Position numbers and translations under genes: made by a program. The notes beneath the pieces are model-generated. The model was not told the DNA's origin. It did not search any database and was given only the letters and a program-made list of their open reading frames with translations. From Candidatus Accumulibacter phosphatis (GTDB lineage Bacteria > Pseudomonadota > Gammaproteobacteria > Burkholderiales > Rhodocyclaceae), in contig NZ_SPMY01000034.1 of NCBI RefSeq assembly GCF_012939955.1, positions 1 to 61,962 on the forward strand: DNA of 61,962 bases. The letters run 5' to 3'. This document shows positions 36,933 through 46,912 of this stretch, piece after piece; position 1 is the stretch's first letter; every line of letters begins with the position of its first letter.

Positions 36933-38242
36933 ACGCCGACCCGCTGAGAGAACAGATCCTCGATCTCGTCGAGCGTCACGCCCGCGAGACGCAGCGCAGC
37001 ACCACATTCCGGGCGGGTGCCAGCGCCGTACCGGCGGCCGGCAAGGTGATTGGCGCCGGCGAGCTTCGAAACATGGTCGACGCCGTGCTCGACGGCTGGC
37101 TGACCAGCGGCCGCTTCAACACCGGGTTCGAGCAGCGGCTGGGGCAGTTCCTTGCTGTCGAGCACGTGCTGACGACCAACTCGGGCTCCTCGGCGAACCT
37201 GCTGGCATTCAGTGCGCTCTGCTCGCCGAGCCTTGGCGAGCGCGCCATCAAGATCGGTGACGAAGTAATCACGGTTGCCGCCGGCTTTCCGACCACCATC
37301 AATCCAATCCTCCAGAATGGCTGTGTGCCGGTTTTCGTCGACGTCACCCTGCCGACCTACAACATCGACGTGGCCCAGATTGAGAAAGCGATCTCCAGCC
37401 GCACGCGAGCGATCATGCTCGCGCACACGCTGGGCAACCCCTTTGACCTCGCTGAAGTCTGTCGCATCGCCAGGAAGCACGACCTGTGGCTGATCGAAGA
37501 CTGCTGCGACGCGCTCGGCTCACGCTATCAGGGCCGCTCCGTTGGCACTTTCGGCGATATCGGCACGCTCAGCTTCTACCCCGCCCACCACATCACCATG
37601 GGCGAAGGCGGCGCCGTGTTCACGCGCGACCCGCAGCTGAAGCGGATCCTTGAATCACTGCGCGACTGGGGTCGCGACTGTTATTGCGCAACAGGCTGCG
37701 ACAATACCTGCGGCGAGCGCTTCGCGCAGCAGCACGGTGACCTCCCGTTCGGCTATGACCACAAGTACACCTACTCGCAGCTCGGCTACAACCTGAAAAT
37801 AACCGACGTACAGGCGGCCTGCGCGCTGGCGCAACTCGACCGCCTACCCGATTTCATTGCCGCGCGAAAAAGGAACTTCGCCTGGCTGACGCAGCGTCTG
37901 GCGCCCCTTGCCGATTTTTTGCTCCTGCCGGAAGCAACGCCGGGCAGCGATCCCTCGTGGTTCGGTTTTCCACTAACACTCAAGCCGGAAGCTGCCTGCG
38001 ACCGCGTCGACCTGCTCAGGTACCTGGACGAACAGCGCATCGGGACGCGCCTGCTCTTTGCTGGTAACGTGACGCGCCAGCCGTACATGAGCGGGCGAAA
38101 TTTCCGCGTTGCCGGGTCACTGGACAATACTGACCGAGTGATGAATGATACTTTCTGGATCGGGCTTTGGCCGGGGCTGAGCGAGGAGACGCTCGATTAT
38201 GTTACCGACAAGATTGGCGAATTTTTGGGAATCGAGCCATAG
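36929..38242 (+). CDS. rfbH: CDP-4-keto-6-deoxyglucose 3-dehydratase RfbH (DdhC/AscC, E1)
   Basis: Encodes 437 residues. It has the aspartate-aminotransferase fold with PMP cofactor, but the usual Lys is His220 ([15 protein letters not shown]). This is the hallmark of the E1 dehydratase, at the same number as in Yersinia. The cluster Cys193, Cys251, Cys253, Cys261 ([16 protein letters not shown]) fits the known [2Fe-2S] ligands. With a reductase (E3) it removes the C3 hydroxyl to yield CDP-4-keto-3,6-dideoxyglucose. No E3 (RfbI/AscD) gene is seen in this window. Confidence 0.96.
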   Translation: MNADPLREQILDLVERHARETQRSTTFRAGASAVPAAGKVIGAGELRNMVDAVLDGWLTSGRFNTGFEQRLGQFLAVEHVLTTNSGSSANLLAFSALCSPSLGERAIKIGDEVITVAAGFPTTINPILQNGCVPVFVDVTLPTYNIDVAQIEKAISSRTRAIMLAHTLGNPFDLAEVCRIARKHDLWLIEDCCDALGSRYQGRSVGTFGDIGTLSFYPAHHITMGEGGAVFTRDPQLKRILESLRDWGRDCYCATGCDNTCGERFAQQHGDLPFGYDHKYTYSQLGYNLKITDVQAACALAQLDRLPDFIAARKRNFAWLTQRLAPLADFLLLPEATPGSDPSWFGFPLTLKPEAACDRVDLLRYLDEQRIGTRLLFAGNVTRQPYMSGRNFRVAGSLDNTDRVMNDTFWIGLWPGLSEETLDYVTDKIGEFLGIEP

Positions 38243-39312
38243 CCGCCGCGACGACCAACGACCATCCTCTTGCTGCCGACCTCGACGCCATCATCGACCG
38301 TGCCGAGAGTCTGTTCCTGCGACTGGCCGGCGAACGGCTATTCGTCACAGGTGGCACCGGCTTCTTTGGTCGCTGGCTACTCGAAGCCCTGACCCGCGCC
38401 AACGATCGCCTACACCTACACCTGCATATTACCGTCCTCAGCCGCAGCCCCGAAGCCTTCTCCGCGCGCGCACCAGCGCTGGCAAGACATCCGGCGCTCA
38501 GCTGGTGGCGGGGCGACGTGCGCGACTTCGCGTGGCCCCCCGGCTCCTTTCCACTGGTGATCCACGCAGCCACCGCCGCCAGTGAACGGCTCAACCGGGC
38601 GCACCCTCGAGAAATGTTCGACATTATCGTGGCGGGAACACGTCGGATACTCGAATTTGCAGACGATGCGGGTACTCACGCGCTGCTGTTGACCAGTTCC
38701 GGTGCGGTCTATGGGCGCCAGCCGCCAGACCTCGCCCATGTGGCTGAGAATTATTGCGGCGCGCCAGACCAGCTCAGCACGGATTCAGCCTACGGCGAGG
38801 GGAAGCGTGCTGCCGAATTCCTCGCCGCGACGTCCGGTCTGCCAGTAAAAATCGCGCGCGGCTTCTCGTTCGTCGGACCGTTCCTTCCACTCGACGCGCA
38901 TTTCGCTGCTGGCAACTTCATCCGCGACGCGCTCGCCGGGGGGCCCATCGTTGTCCGCGGCGATGGGACAACTCTGCGCAGCTATCTCTACGCCGGAGAT
39001 CTTGTCGTGTGGCTACTCAAGATTCTGCTCGACGCAGCCAAGCTCCGGCCCTACAACGTCGGCTCCGACCAGGCCATCGACATTGCTACAGTTGCCTTCG
39101 AGGTCGCCGATACGGCCGGTGGTCTCAGCGTCGAAATACTGCACCAGCCAGACGGCACGCCACCAGCACGCTACGTGCCAGACATCTCCCGCGCCCGCGC
39201 CGAACTCGGCCTCGACGTGTGGACCGACCGCGCTGGAGCCCTCCACCGTAGCTTGAATTTTTCCCGTAGGTCCGAGCCCGCCGTAAGGAACCGCGGCAGT
39301 ATGCGAGAATGA
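38167..39312 (+). CDS. NAD(P)-dependent epimerase/reductase (extended SDR) for a nucleotide sugar
   Basis: The open frame encodes up to 381 residues. The Rossmann motif is [19 protein letters not shown], then [20 protein letters not shown] and the catalytic YxxxK ([12 protein letters not shown]). No ATG or GTG precedes the Rossmann motif. The only conventional alternative is TTG at 38167, inside rfbH, so the start is uncertain. By position after RfbH it may reduce or epimerise the CDP-keto-dideoxy sugar, like CDP-abequose or CDP-yersiniose reductases. The substrate is not shown by the sequence. Confidence 0.8.
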   Translation: MAGAERGDARLCYRQDWRIFGNRAIAAATTNDHPLAADLDAIIDRAESLFLRLAGERLFVTGGTGFFGRWLLEALTRANDRLHLHLHITVLSRSPEAFSARAPALARHPALSWWRGDVRDFAWPPGSFPLVIHAATAASERLNRAHPREMFDIIVAGTRRILEFADDAGTHALLLTSSGAVYGRQPPDLAHVAENYCGAPDQLSTDSAYGEGKRAAEFLAATSGLPVKIARGFSFVGPFLPLDAHFAAGNFIRDALAGGPIVVRGDGTTLRSYLYAGDLVVWLLKILLDAAKLRPYNVGSDQAIDIATVAFEVADTAGGLSVEILHQPDGTPPARYVPDISRARAELGLDVWTDRAGALHRSLNFSRRSEPAVRNRGSMRE

Positions 39313-39439
39313 CAAGCCGTCGATAACATCTATCTGGCCGGAGCTAGGACAAACGCCGACGGCAGCTGAAGCCCGACCGATACCTGCAATTCCTCCTGCC
39401 CAACGGTAACGCAGGTCGTTACGCTTAACCACCCATCAC

Positions 39440-40267
39440 ATGCCCAGCCTCTCCATAGCCACGAATCGCTTCCGCTCGCTCGCCCACCTCGCTACACATC
39501 GCTACTTGGTTGGCCAACTGGTCAGGCGTGAAGTGCTGGTAAAGTACCGCGGTTCACTACTCGGCGTCGGCTGGTCCTTCCTCTACCCGCTACTGCTGCT
39601 GCTCGCATTCACGCTGGTCTTCGGTGGCGTCTTCGGCGGTCGCTGGGGTAACACCGAATCCACTCGCAGCGGTGTCGAGATGGCGCTGTTCATCTACTGT
39701 GGGCTGACAGTGTTCACGCCCTTCGCTGAAGTGATTACCAGCAGCCCGCGCCTTCTGAGTGCCAACCAGAATTTCATAAAGAAAGTCATCTTCCCGGTGG
39801 AAATCCTGCCGCTGGTCGCCGTGCTGGCAGCCTTGATCCACGGAACCACGCACTTGCTGTTGCTCACCTTGGCCGCCCTGCTCGTCGGTAACGGTAGCGT
39901 CACGATGCTGCTGACCCCGCTCGTGATGCTACCGGTCTGGCTCTTCACGCTTGGCGTTGCCTGGTTCCTCGCTGCTGCTGGCGCCTACGTCCGCGATCTG
40001 GCGCATGGCATGCCGGTGCTGGCGCAGTTCCTGATGTTCATGCTACCGGTGTTCTATCCGGCAACCGCTGCGCCAGGTGTATTGCGCGTTCTCAATACCG
40101 TCAATCCACTGGCGCTCACGATTGATGATCTCCGCTTGACGTTGTTGCAGGGAAAGCCACCTGCTTGGGGACCATGGTGGGCAATGCTACTGCTCGGCGG
40201 CATTACGCTAATTTCCGGTTACGCCTTCTTCATGCGCTGCCGTGAGGAATTCGCCGATGTCATCTGA
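39440..40267 (+). CDS. wzm: O-antigen ABC exporter permease Wzm
   Basis: Encodes 275 residues with about six membrane helices. LVRREVLVKYRGSLLGVGWS is the coupling-helix region of polysaccharide ABC-2 permeases, and LLSANQNFIKKVIFPVEILP is the conserved loop. With Wzt it flips completed, lipid-linked O-polysaccharide to the periplasmic side. It is followed by wzt with an 11-base overlap. The 127 bases before it hold no clear promoter. The gene starts at ATG 39440 without a strong ribosome site. Confidence 0.93.
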   Translation: MPSLSIATNRFRSLAHLATHRYLVGQLVRREVLVKYRGSLLGVGWSFLYPLLLLLAFTLVFGGVFGGRWGNTESTRSGVEMALFIYCGLTVFTPFAEVITSSPRLLSANQNFIKKVIFPVEILPLVAVLAALIHGTTHLLLLTLAALLVGNGSVTMLLTPLVMLPVWLFTLGVAWFLAAAGAYVRDLAHGMPVLAQFLMFMLPVFYPATAAPGVLRVLNTVNPLALTIDDLRLTLLQGKPPAWGPWWAMLLLGGITLISGYAFFMRCREEFADVI

Positions 40268-41558
40268 GCCGGTAATAGCCGTGCGCGGAGTGAGCAAGAG
40301 CTACCGGGTCTACAACCACCCGCTGCAGCGCCTTCTATCGCGCTTCACCGGCAGCTGCATTGGTCGTCACAAGGAGTTTCATGCGCTCCGCGACGTCAGT
40401 TTTGACGTCCACAAAGGTGAGACGGTAGGCATTCTCGGCCGCAATGGGTCTGGCAAGAGCACCCTTCTCCAGATCATATGCGGCATACGCCAGCCGACAA
40501 CCGGAACCGTGAGCGTAAAGGGGCGTGTATCTGCGCTGCTAGAGTTGGGCTCTGGATTTCATCCGGAGTACACCGGGCGCGAAAACATTTTCCTTCAGGG
40601 GTCCGTGGTCGGGCTGGATCGTGCGGAGATTATCGCTCGTTTCGACGACATCGCTGCGTTTGCCGACATTGGTGAGTACATCGATCAGCCGGTCCACACC
40701 TATTCCAGCGGGATGTTCTTGCGCTTGGCCTTCGCTGTGGGCATCGCTGTGGAACCGGACATTCTGATACTTGACGAAGCGCTAGCTGTCGGGGATGCCG
40801 CGTTCCAGGCGAAGTGTTTCAGAAAGATCGGCATGCTCAAGGAAGGCGGAGTAGCCATACTGTTTGTGTCGCATTCAACAGAGCAAATTTCCCGGCTATG
40901 CGATTCGGCAATACTCCTGGACGACGGCGCGCTCATCTGCCGTGGCGACACTGACAAGACAATACGAGAATACCTGCCCCGCCTTTTCGAAGTAGCCGAT
41001 TCACGATCACGCCAACCAGACCCTTCCGACGTGGCCAGCTGCTATCGCTACGACCTTGGCGCGGCCGAAGCTTTTTGCCACCGGCCAGGCTACTGCCCTA
41101 CGGAACACCGTTGGGGAACACACGACGCCCGCATTGTCGACTTCAGTATCACGCTCACTTCTGAGGATGCCGCCAGCCAAGAACCAAGACTCAAGCAAAT
41201 GCGAGTCGAACTCGTCATCAGATTCTTCCGTGAGGTGCTATACCCGATATACGGCATTACCTTAAAGACCAAGGACGGGATCGCTCTGTTCGGTACGAAT
41301 TCGACGGAAATTGGGCAAAAAAATTCGGTTCCTGTCAGATCTCAATCTCCGGGAACAGAAGTGCGAATCTGCTTTGGGCTTTCGCTCCCTCTCTGCGCAG
41401 GAGCCTATCTGCTGTCGGTAGGTGTAGTAGATGCTTCATGCGAAGGTCTTGTGCCGCTAGACCGGCGCTATGACTCCATCCTGATCGAAGTTGCTTACCC
41501 GCCTGCTTTACAGGGGATGGTTGATATGAATCCCAGCTTTTCCTACATCGCTCATTAA
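40257..41558 (+). CDS. wzt: O-antigen ABC exporter ATPase Wzt with C-terminal carbohydrate-binding domain
   Basis: Encodes 433 residues from the ATG at 40257. The ATPase half has LGRNGSGKSTLLQIICG (Walker A), the family's TGRENIFLQG, signature YSSGMFLRLAFAV and DILILDEALAVGD (Walker B). The C-terminal 180 residues (RIVDFSITLTSEDAASQEPR to the end) are the Wzt-type beta-sandwich that recognises the finished chain end in E. coli O9a. A C-domain implies chain-length control by a terminating modification, which fits the methyltransferase-kinase next door. An A7 run at 41317-41323 is in frame. Confidence 0.94.
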   Translation: MSSEPVIAVRGVSKSYRVYNHPLQRLLSRFTGSCIGRHKEFHALRDVSFDVHKGETVGILGRNGSGKSTLLQIICGIRQPTTGTVSVKGRVSALLELGSGFHPEYTGRENIFLQGSVVGLDRAEIIARFDDIAAFADIGEYIDQPVHTYSSGMFLRLAFAVGIAVEPDILILDEALAVGDAAFQAKCFRKIGMLKEGGVAILFVSHSTEQISRLCDSAILLDDGALICRGDTDKTIREYLPRLFEVADSRSRQPDPSDVASCYRYDLGAAEAFCHRPGYCPTEHRWGTHDARIVDFSITLTSEDAASQEPRLKQMRVELVIRFFREVLYPIYGITLKTKDGIALFGTNSTEIGQKNSVPVRSQSPGTEVRICFGLSLPLCAGAYLLSVGVVDASCEGLVPLDRRYDSILIEVAYPPALQGMVDMNPSFSYIAH

Positions 41559-41675
41559 TATGCCAAGCCTGTAAAACCAGCTGGCCGCGATGCTCGATTC
41601 GTGCACCGCGGCGATATTATAATCATTAACCACTCTCGATGAGGCTCAGTTGATAACCAACCAAAGGAATATCAT

Positions 41676-41822
41676 ATGACACGACCTTCTAGCAATCTTT
41701 TGCGCCAGATAACTATTACCAACGACATCCATGTCGTCGAATTCTGCGGTTTAAGGAGCGTCACTAATGTGATCTACGTAGAACGCAGTGAATCACCGTG
41801 CAGGTCCTGCATAACTCGATGA
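41676..41822 (+). CDS. Possible 48-residue peptide upstream of the methyltransferase-kinase
   Basis: An ATG with AAAGGA before it opens a 48-codon frame (MTRPSSNLLRQITITNDIHV...), ending in TGA that overlaps the next gene's ATG (ATGA, 41819-41822). The peptide has no known motif and two C-terminal Cys (SPCRSCITR). The overlap and ribosome site are the only evidence. It could be a leader that couples translation of the next gene. The rest of 41559-41675 is AT-richer than its surroundings and shows no gene. Confidence 0.3.
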   Translation: MTRPSSNLLRQITITNDIHVVEFCGLRSVTNVIYVERSESPCRSCITR

Positions 41823-43624
41823 TAGAAGCCCCGTATTTCAAAGACCCGGATCACGGCACGTGGCGCCGCAAAGACTTCGCCGGTATACCCTACTCCGACG
41901 GCCTCGCAGCGGAGTCGGCAATTCTCGATATTGTTCGCTCCTGTTCGGACCTTAGCGTTGGCTCCAAGGAACTCGCACGGCATATTTGCGATTGGCCGAC
42001 AGAGTATCACTTCAGCGCGACCAGGGCAAACCTGCTGCGCCCTTTTTGTATCGACAAGGACAAACACGTCCTGGAATTGGGTTGTGGGTGCGGAGCCCTC
42101 ACCCGCTACCTGGGAGAATCCGGCGCCACGGTCACCGCTGTCGAGGGCAGCCTTGTACGTGCAAGCATCACCGCAGCGCGCTGCCGAGATCTTCCGAACG
42201 TACACATCGTGGCGGACAGCATCCAATTGTTCAAGCCGTGCATGCAGTTCGACATCGTCACCCTGATTGGTGTCCTGGAATACGCCCCTATTTTCATCGG
42301 CGGTGAGAATCCCGCCCTGCAATGTCTTGACATCGCGCGTCGATTCCTGGCCCCTGGTGGAACCCTCCTGCTGGCCATCGAAAATCAGCTTGGGCTTAAA
42401 TACTTCAACGGCTGCACCGAGGACCACGTCGGCGAGCTATTTTTCGGTCTTCAGGATCAGTACGGTGCCGCCACGCCTGTCACCTTCGGGCGCGCGGAAC
42501 TGCAGCGCCTGCTGAACAAAGCAGGATTTTCTGCGACGCGGTTCCTGCTGCCGTTTCCGGATTACAAGCTTCCGGAGATCCTGATTGCAGAAGATGCCAG
42601 CGCCGTTCCGGACCTTGCCCTGCATAACCTGCTTGCCCGGAGCCAAGACCGGGACTACTCTGGCCGCCGCTTGCGCATCTTTGATGAACACCTTGCGTGG
42701 CGCCCCCTTGCACGCAATGGTCTGCTCGGCGATCTTGCGAATTCCTTTCTCGTTATTGCCGAAGCCGAAAGTTCGTCTGCGCCCCCACAACTGACAACGC
42801 CTTGGCTGGCAAAAATATATTCGATGTCTAGGAGACCCACCTGGGTAACTGAGACGACCATCCGCCTAGAACCCTCGGGCCTGCGCGTTAGCAAGCTCTC
42901 CCCTAGGAAAGCGGACGAGGAAGAAGAGGTTCGGATCGGCCCGTTCACCTTGCTGCATCAACCGTCGCCTGACGAAGCGTACATTGCAGGAGACCTGCTA
43001 CTCCACAAACTCCAACGACTGGCACGGGAAAGCAAGCTTGTCGAAATGGCCGAGCTCGGTCGTCAATGGCTAGGCCTTCTTTTCCAGGGCCCGCCCCCGA
43101 CCACGTTCGGACTCGCAAATCAGCAGGTGCCCGGGTCTTTTATTGACTGCATTCCTGCAAACCTGATTTCCGCCGAAACCGGCGAGTTGATAATGATTGA
43201 TAAGGAGTGGCAGTTACGTGAGCCAATCCCTATGGCCTGGGTCATATTGCGAGGTCTGGTCAACACTCTATATCAATGCAAGTTCCCTCATGACTTCGGC
43301 CAAAGGACCTGCAGCGCAGTAATTTCCGAACTACTCGCGTTGATGGGCACCACAGTATCGGCTTCCTTGTACGAAGAGATATCGGTTCTGGAAAACATCT
43401 TCCAGGACGCCTGCCATGATGGCCGAGCGCCTAAACCGACCTTCCTAACGGCACTGGAAAATTGCGTACCTCGCTTGCCAGCAGTCGAAAGAATCTCTGA
43501 GATCGAAGATCTGTTGGCAGAAAACAGATCATACAAAAAAGCCTTATCTTGCATCGAAAACTCGATGTCCTGGCACATTACAAAACCATTGCGCTTTCTC
43601 GCCCGCGTGTTCATGAGGCACTGA
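41819..43624 (+). CDS. SAM methyltransferase-kinase fusion, candidate O-antigen chain terminator (WbdD-like)
   Basis: Encodes 601 residues from the ATG at 41819 (GTG at 41798 is an alternative). The N-terminal class I methyltransferase has motif I VLELGCGCGALTRYL (84-98) and the acidic VEG at 108-110. From about 320 a second domain shows a kinase-like pattern: Lys359 in GLRVSKLSP, FIDCIPANLI (Asp443-x4-Asn448, as in HRDxxxxN) and MIDKEW (Asp461). The last 45 residues hold a short heptad-like helix and an amphipathic basic tail (SWHITKPLRFLARVFMRH). WbdD of E. coli O9a has the same order and caps polymannose for Wzt. The kinase reading is inference. Confidence 0.65.
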   Translation: MIEAPYFKDPDHGTWRRKDFAGIPYSDGLAAESAILDIVRSCSDLSVGSKELARHICDWPTEYHFSATRANLLRPFCIDKDKHVLELGCGCGALTRYLGESGATVTAVEGSLVRASITAARCRDLPNVHIVADSIQLFKPCMQFDIVTLIGVLEYAPIFIGGENPALQCLDIARRFLAPGGTLLLAIENQLGLKYFNGCTEDHVGELFFGLQDQYGAATPVTFGRAELQRLLNKAGFSATRFLLPFPDYKLPEILIAEDASAVPDLALHNLLARSQDRDYSGRRLRIFDEHLAWRPLARNGLLGDLANSFLVIAEAESSSAPPQLTTPWLAKIYSMSRRPTWVTETTIRLEPSGLRVSKLSPRKADEEEEVRIGPFTLLHQPSPDEAYIAGDLLLHKLQRLARESKLVEMAELGRQWLGLLFQGPPPTTFGLANQQVPGSFIDCIPANLISAETGELIMIDKEWQLREPIPMAWVILRGLVNTLYQCKFPHDFGQRTCSAVISELLALMGTTVSASLYEEISVLENIFQDACHDGRAPKPTFLTALENCVPRLPAVERISEIEDLLAENRSYKKALSCIENSMSWHITKPLRFLARVFMRH

Positions 43625-43631
43625 ATGGAAG

Positions 43632-44492
43632 ATGCCAGCGTTGCTATTCTCAGAGCCCCGAAAAACATATCTTGAAAAAAAGACTATGAATAGACTATTC
43701 ACAAAAATTCATGCCCTAGCTTTCCAACTGCGGATGTTTCTGAGAAACGGGTCTGTGCACCGCTACGAGTACGCGGTGGAAATGAGCAGCGACACAGCGG
43801 CCGCCAATGTTGTGCGGATGGTCGGCACAGGACGCAAAGTCCTGGAAATCGGCGCAGGGCCGGGATCCATTACTCGCTTGCTCAGCCGGCAGAATCAGTG
43901 CGAGGTGACGGCGATAGAACTGGACGATAGCGCGATCGAAAAACTCGGAGAATTCTGCAAACGTATCATCAAGATTGATCTAAACACGGCGGACTGGCGT
44001 GACGCACTATCTGACGACGGACCATTCGAGTCAATTGTCATCGCTGACGTTCTGGAACATCTCGTTGATCCGTGGCAGGCCCTTGCCGCGGCAAGAAGCC
44101 TGTTGGCGCGGGATGGAGAACTGATCGTCTCGCTGCCCCACGTGGGCCACAACGCGATTGTCGCGTGCCTACTCAATGCGGATTTCGAGTATCGTGACTT
44201 TGGTCTGCTCGACCGCACCCACATCCGTTTCTTTGGGATTAAGAATATTCAGCGCTTGTTCCAAGATGCCAATCTCAAGATCGTCGAGGCGCGCTTCGTT
44301 ATTCGTACTCCAGAGCGGACCGAACTTGCCGCACAGTGGAACATGCTTTCTGACGATGATCTGCGAACCATTCTTGCGCGTAATCCCTATGGCAATATCT
44401 ATCAGGTAGTGGTCAAGGTCGTCGCAGCAGATGGTATCGACTCAGGTCTGGACCTTACGCGTTTGACTGCAATCAACAAACCTTCGTCATAG
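43632..44492 (+). CDS. Class I SAM-dependent methyltransferase
   Basis: Up to 286 residues from ATG 43632; MNRLF at 43686 is an alternative start that drops an unconserved leader. Motif I is VLEIGAGPGSITRLL and motif II-like VIADVLEHLVDPWQALAAA. LIVSLPHVGHNAIVACLLN and RTHIRFFGIKNIQRLFQD are frequent in methyltransferases of polysaccharide loci. It probably methylates a sugar or nucleotide sugar of the O-antigen. The gene is visibly AT-richer than the flagellar genes, as are its neighbours. Confidence 0.85.
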   Translation: MPALLFSEPRKTYLEKKTMNRLFTKIHALAFQLRMFLRNGSVHRYEYAVEMSSDTAAANVVRMVGTGRKVLEIGAGPGSITRLLSRQNQCEVTAIELDDSAIEKLGEFCKRIIKIDLNTADWRDALSDDGPFESIVIADVLEHLVDPWQALAAARSLLARDGELIVSLPHVGHNAIVACLLNADFEYRDFGLLDRTHIRFFGIKNIQRLFQDANLKIVEARFVIRTPERTELAAQWNMLSDDDLRTILARNPYGNIYQVVVKVVAADGIDSGLDLTRLTAINKPSS

Positions 44493-44520
44493 ACAAGCAC
44501 CGGTCGCCATATTTTCTATT

Positions 44521-45802
44521 ATGCACATCTCTGACCAAGGCGGTATTTCCGCGGAGCGTAGCGACACGGCGCACAGTATCCGGGTAATTGCTTTCTTCCT
44601 GCCACAGTTTCACCCGATCCCGGAAAACGATGCATGGTGGGGCAAGGGCTTCACCGAGTGGACCAACGTCACCAAGGCAACTGCCCTTTTTGCCGGCCAT
44701 TACCAGCCGCACCTACCGTCCGACCTGGGCTACTATGATTTGCGCCTGAAGGAAACGCGGCACCAGCAGATAGCGCTGGCACGCAAATATGGCATTGGGG
44801 GTTTTTGTTACCACTACTATTGGTTTTCAGGAAAGCGACTGTTGAATCGTCCGGTAGATGAAATGCTCGCGGATTCAGACAGTCACATGCCGTTCTGCCT
44901 TTGCTGGGCAAATGAAAACTGGACACGGCGCTGGGATGCAGCCGAACACGAGATTCTCATCGCGCAACGCTACTTGCCTGAGGACGACCTGAATTTCATC
45001 CGGGATCTGAGCCCCTTTCTAATGGATTCACGCTACCTACGAATCGACGGAGCCCCGATCCTGATCGTCTACCGACCTCAGCATCTGCGAGATGCCAAAA
45101 CAACCGTGCGCATCTGGCGTGACTATTGCCACGCCATCGGCATCGGAGAAATCCATCTTTGTGCTGCGCTGACACATGGCAACACAGATTATGCGCAGTT
45201 TGGATTCGATAGCGGCGTAGAATTCCCGCCCCACAACCTCACCGTCGGAAGCCACGATGATGGAGTGGCTTTCTACAAGCCATTCCAGGGGCACACATTC
45301 CTCTTCCACGAGATTGCCGATGCCTATCTGAACAAGAACTATCAATCCGCCAACGTTTTTTCGCTGTGTTTTTCCCTCGTGGGACAACACGGCCCGTACC
45401 GAAAATCGCGCGCTGATCGTCCTGAACGGCACACCCAAGAACTATGAGTACTGGTTGAGCGAGGCAATCCGCCGCACGACCGGCGATTTTCCGGGAGAGA
45501 AGCGCCTAGTGTTTATCAACGCTTGGAACGAGTGGGCAGAAGGCTGCCACCTGGAACCGGACAGAAAGCATGCCCTGGGATTTCTCGATGCCACTCGACG
45601 TGCGATTTCCGGCCAGTCGCGTCTGACGAGTTTCCTTGACGTGACCATGCCTGATGACAATGCCAGCAAACACCCGTCCTTCCTTCTGGACCTGGCGATC
45701 CTGGTCAAGCACCACCTGTACCGCTACAAACGGAGCGTGCATCTACTGCTTGACCGGATGCCACGCGCCAGGCGGGCTATCCGACGCCTCCTGCGCCGAT
45801 AG
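44521..45802 (+). CDS. WbsX/GH99-like glycosyltransferase-family protein, frame interrupted by one base
   Basis: The frame is lost in a T6 run (45356-45361). Dropping one T restores CVFPSWDNTARTENRALIVL and gives about 426 residues. The conserved opening is RVIAFFLPQFHPIPENDAWW and GKGFTEWTNVTKA. FCLCWANENWTRRWD and the C-terminal FINAWNEWAEGCHLEPD are typical of WbsX-type (Glyco_tran_WbsX, GH99-like) proteins of O-antigen loci. Such proteins are thought to modify or process polysaccharide; biochemical function is rarely shown. A basic C-terminal tail could touch the membrane. Confidence 0.83.
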
Positions 45803-45813
45803 GCAGGCAAGCG

Positions 45814-46800
45814 ATGTCGCCACGCCTTTGTGCCGTGATAGTCACTTACGGTCAGCGCTACACTCTTCTCAATCAGGTGATCCAACGCCTGGAAGATGCG
45901 CGGGTCACATCCATTGTCGTGGTCTTCAACGGCAATCATGCACCAGAACATATCAGCCTCCGATCGACGGTCGTGCCCGTGCTCCTGCCCATTAACCTCG
46001 GCAGCGCCGGCGGCTACCTTGCCGGCATAGAGGCAGCGCTACTGCTCGACGCGACCCATTTCCTGCTGCTCGATGACGATAACCTACCCGAGCCGACCTG
46101 CGTGGACCGGCTGTTCCAGGCGCACGCCAAACTTGGCGGCGGATCCCTGTTGGCGCTGCAGGCCTTCCGACCGTCGCAGCCTTGGCAACGTGTCGTCGTC
46201 CGCGAAGGCGTGGTACCTGTCGGTCGGCCAAACAGCTACGGCTGGTTCCATTTCGCCAACGAACGGCACTTGCTACGACGGCAGCTTGGTGCGGGCGAAG
46301 CGGGGTGCGATGTCGACCGTGTGCCGGAGAATGCCTGCCCGCGAATTGACGTAGCTGCCTATGGCGGCCTGTTCCTCCGTCGCGAAGCCCTGCAACTGTC
46401 CGAACGGCCCGATCCGCGTTACTTCTGTTATTACGACGACTTCGACTTCACCGACCGCCTGGTACACCGCGGCATGACGATTCATCTCTGCGCCGATGCG
46501 GTGATTGACGACATAGAGACCTCGTGGCACGCCCCTAACGAGCGGGTGCATCCGACCTTCTCACCGCACACCGAAGAAGAGCGCATCTATCTCGACCTGC
46601 GCAACGCTTTCATCTTTTATCGCTCGCGAATCACCAACCGCCCTCTCTACTGGCTCAACGCTGTCGGATTCTGGCTGGGCATCGCCTACCTTGCGCTGTT
46701 TCGCTCCACCGACATTGGCACCACGAAACGCCGCCTGACGCTCATCCGCCGTGCCGTGCGGTTTGGCTCACGCGGGGAGTTCGCGCCCTCCGACGACTGA
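45814..46800 (+). CDS. Family 2 glycosyltransferase
   Basis: Encodes 328 residues. The GT-A fold begins LCAVIVTYGQRYTLLNQVI. The metal-binding motif is LLLDDDNLPE, and ICYYDDFDFTDRL-like residues (FCYYDDFDFTDRLVHRG) provide the second acidic site. The pattern NLGSAGGYLAGIEAAL resembles rhamnosyl- and galactofuranosyltransferases. One C-terminal hydrophobic segment (LYWLNAVGFWLGIAYLALF) probably anchors it. It should add one sugar of the O-antigen repeat; donor unknown. Eleven bases separate it from the previous gene. Confidence 0.88.
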   Translation: MSPRLCAVIVTYGQRYTLLNQVIQRLEDARVTSIVVVFNGNHAPEHISLRSTVVPVLLPINLGSAGGYLAGIEAALLLDATHFLLLDDDNLPEPTCVDRLFQAHAKLGGGSLLALQAFRPSQPWQRVVVREGVVPVGRPNSYGWFHFANERHLLRRQLGAGEAGCDVDRVPENACPRIDVAAYGGLFLRREALQLSERPDPRYFCYYDDFDFTDRLVHRGMTIHLCADAVIDDIETSWHAPNERVHPTFSPHTEEERIYLDLRNAFIFYRSRITNRPLYWLNAVGFWLGIAYLALFRSTDIGTTKRRLTLIRRAVRFGSRGEFAPSDD

Positions 46801-46877
46801 CAATCCACCCGACAGACAGGCCCAGACTGATTCTCTTGTTCTTGACACCCATGAGCAGCACGCCGAAATCATACAAA

Positions 46878-46906
46878 TTGACGATCAGATCTTCATTCTG
46901 TATAAA
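46878..46906 (+). promoter_or_regulatory. Near-consensus sigma-70 promoter giving a leaderless ATPase transcript
   Basis: TTGACG (46878-46883), exactly 17 bases, then TATAAA (46901-46906) differ from the sigma-70 consensus TTGACA-N17-TATAAT by one base in each box. The ATG starts 7 bases after the -10 box, which is where +1 should lie. The mRNA would begin at or next to the start codon. Confidence 0.7.
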
Positions 46907-46912
46907 CACAGC

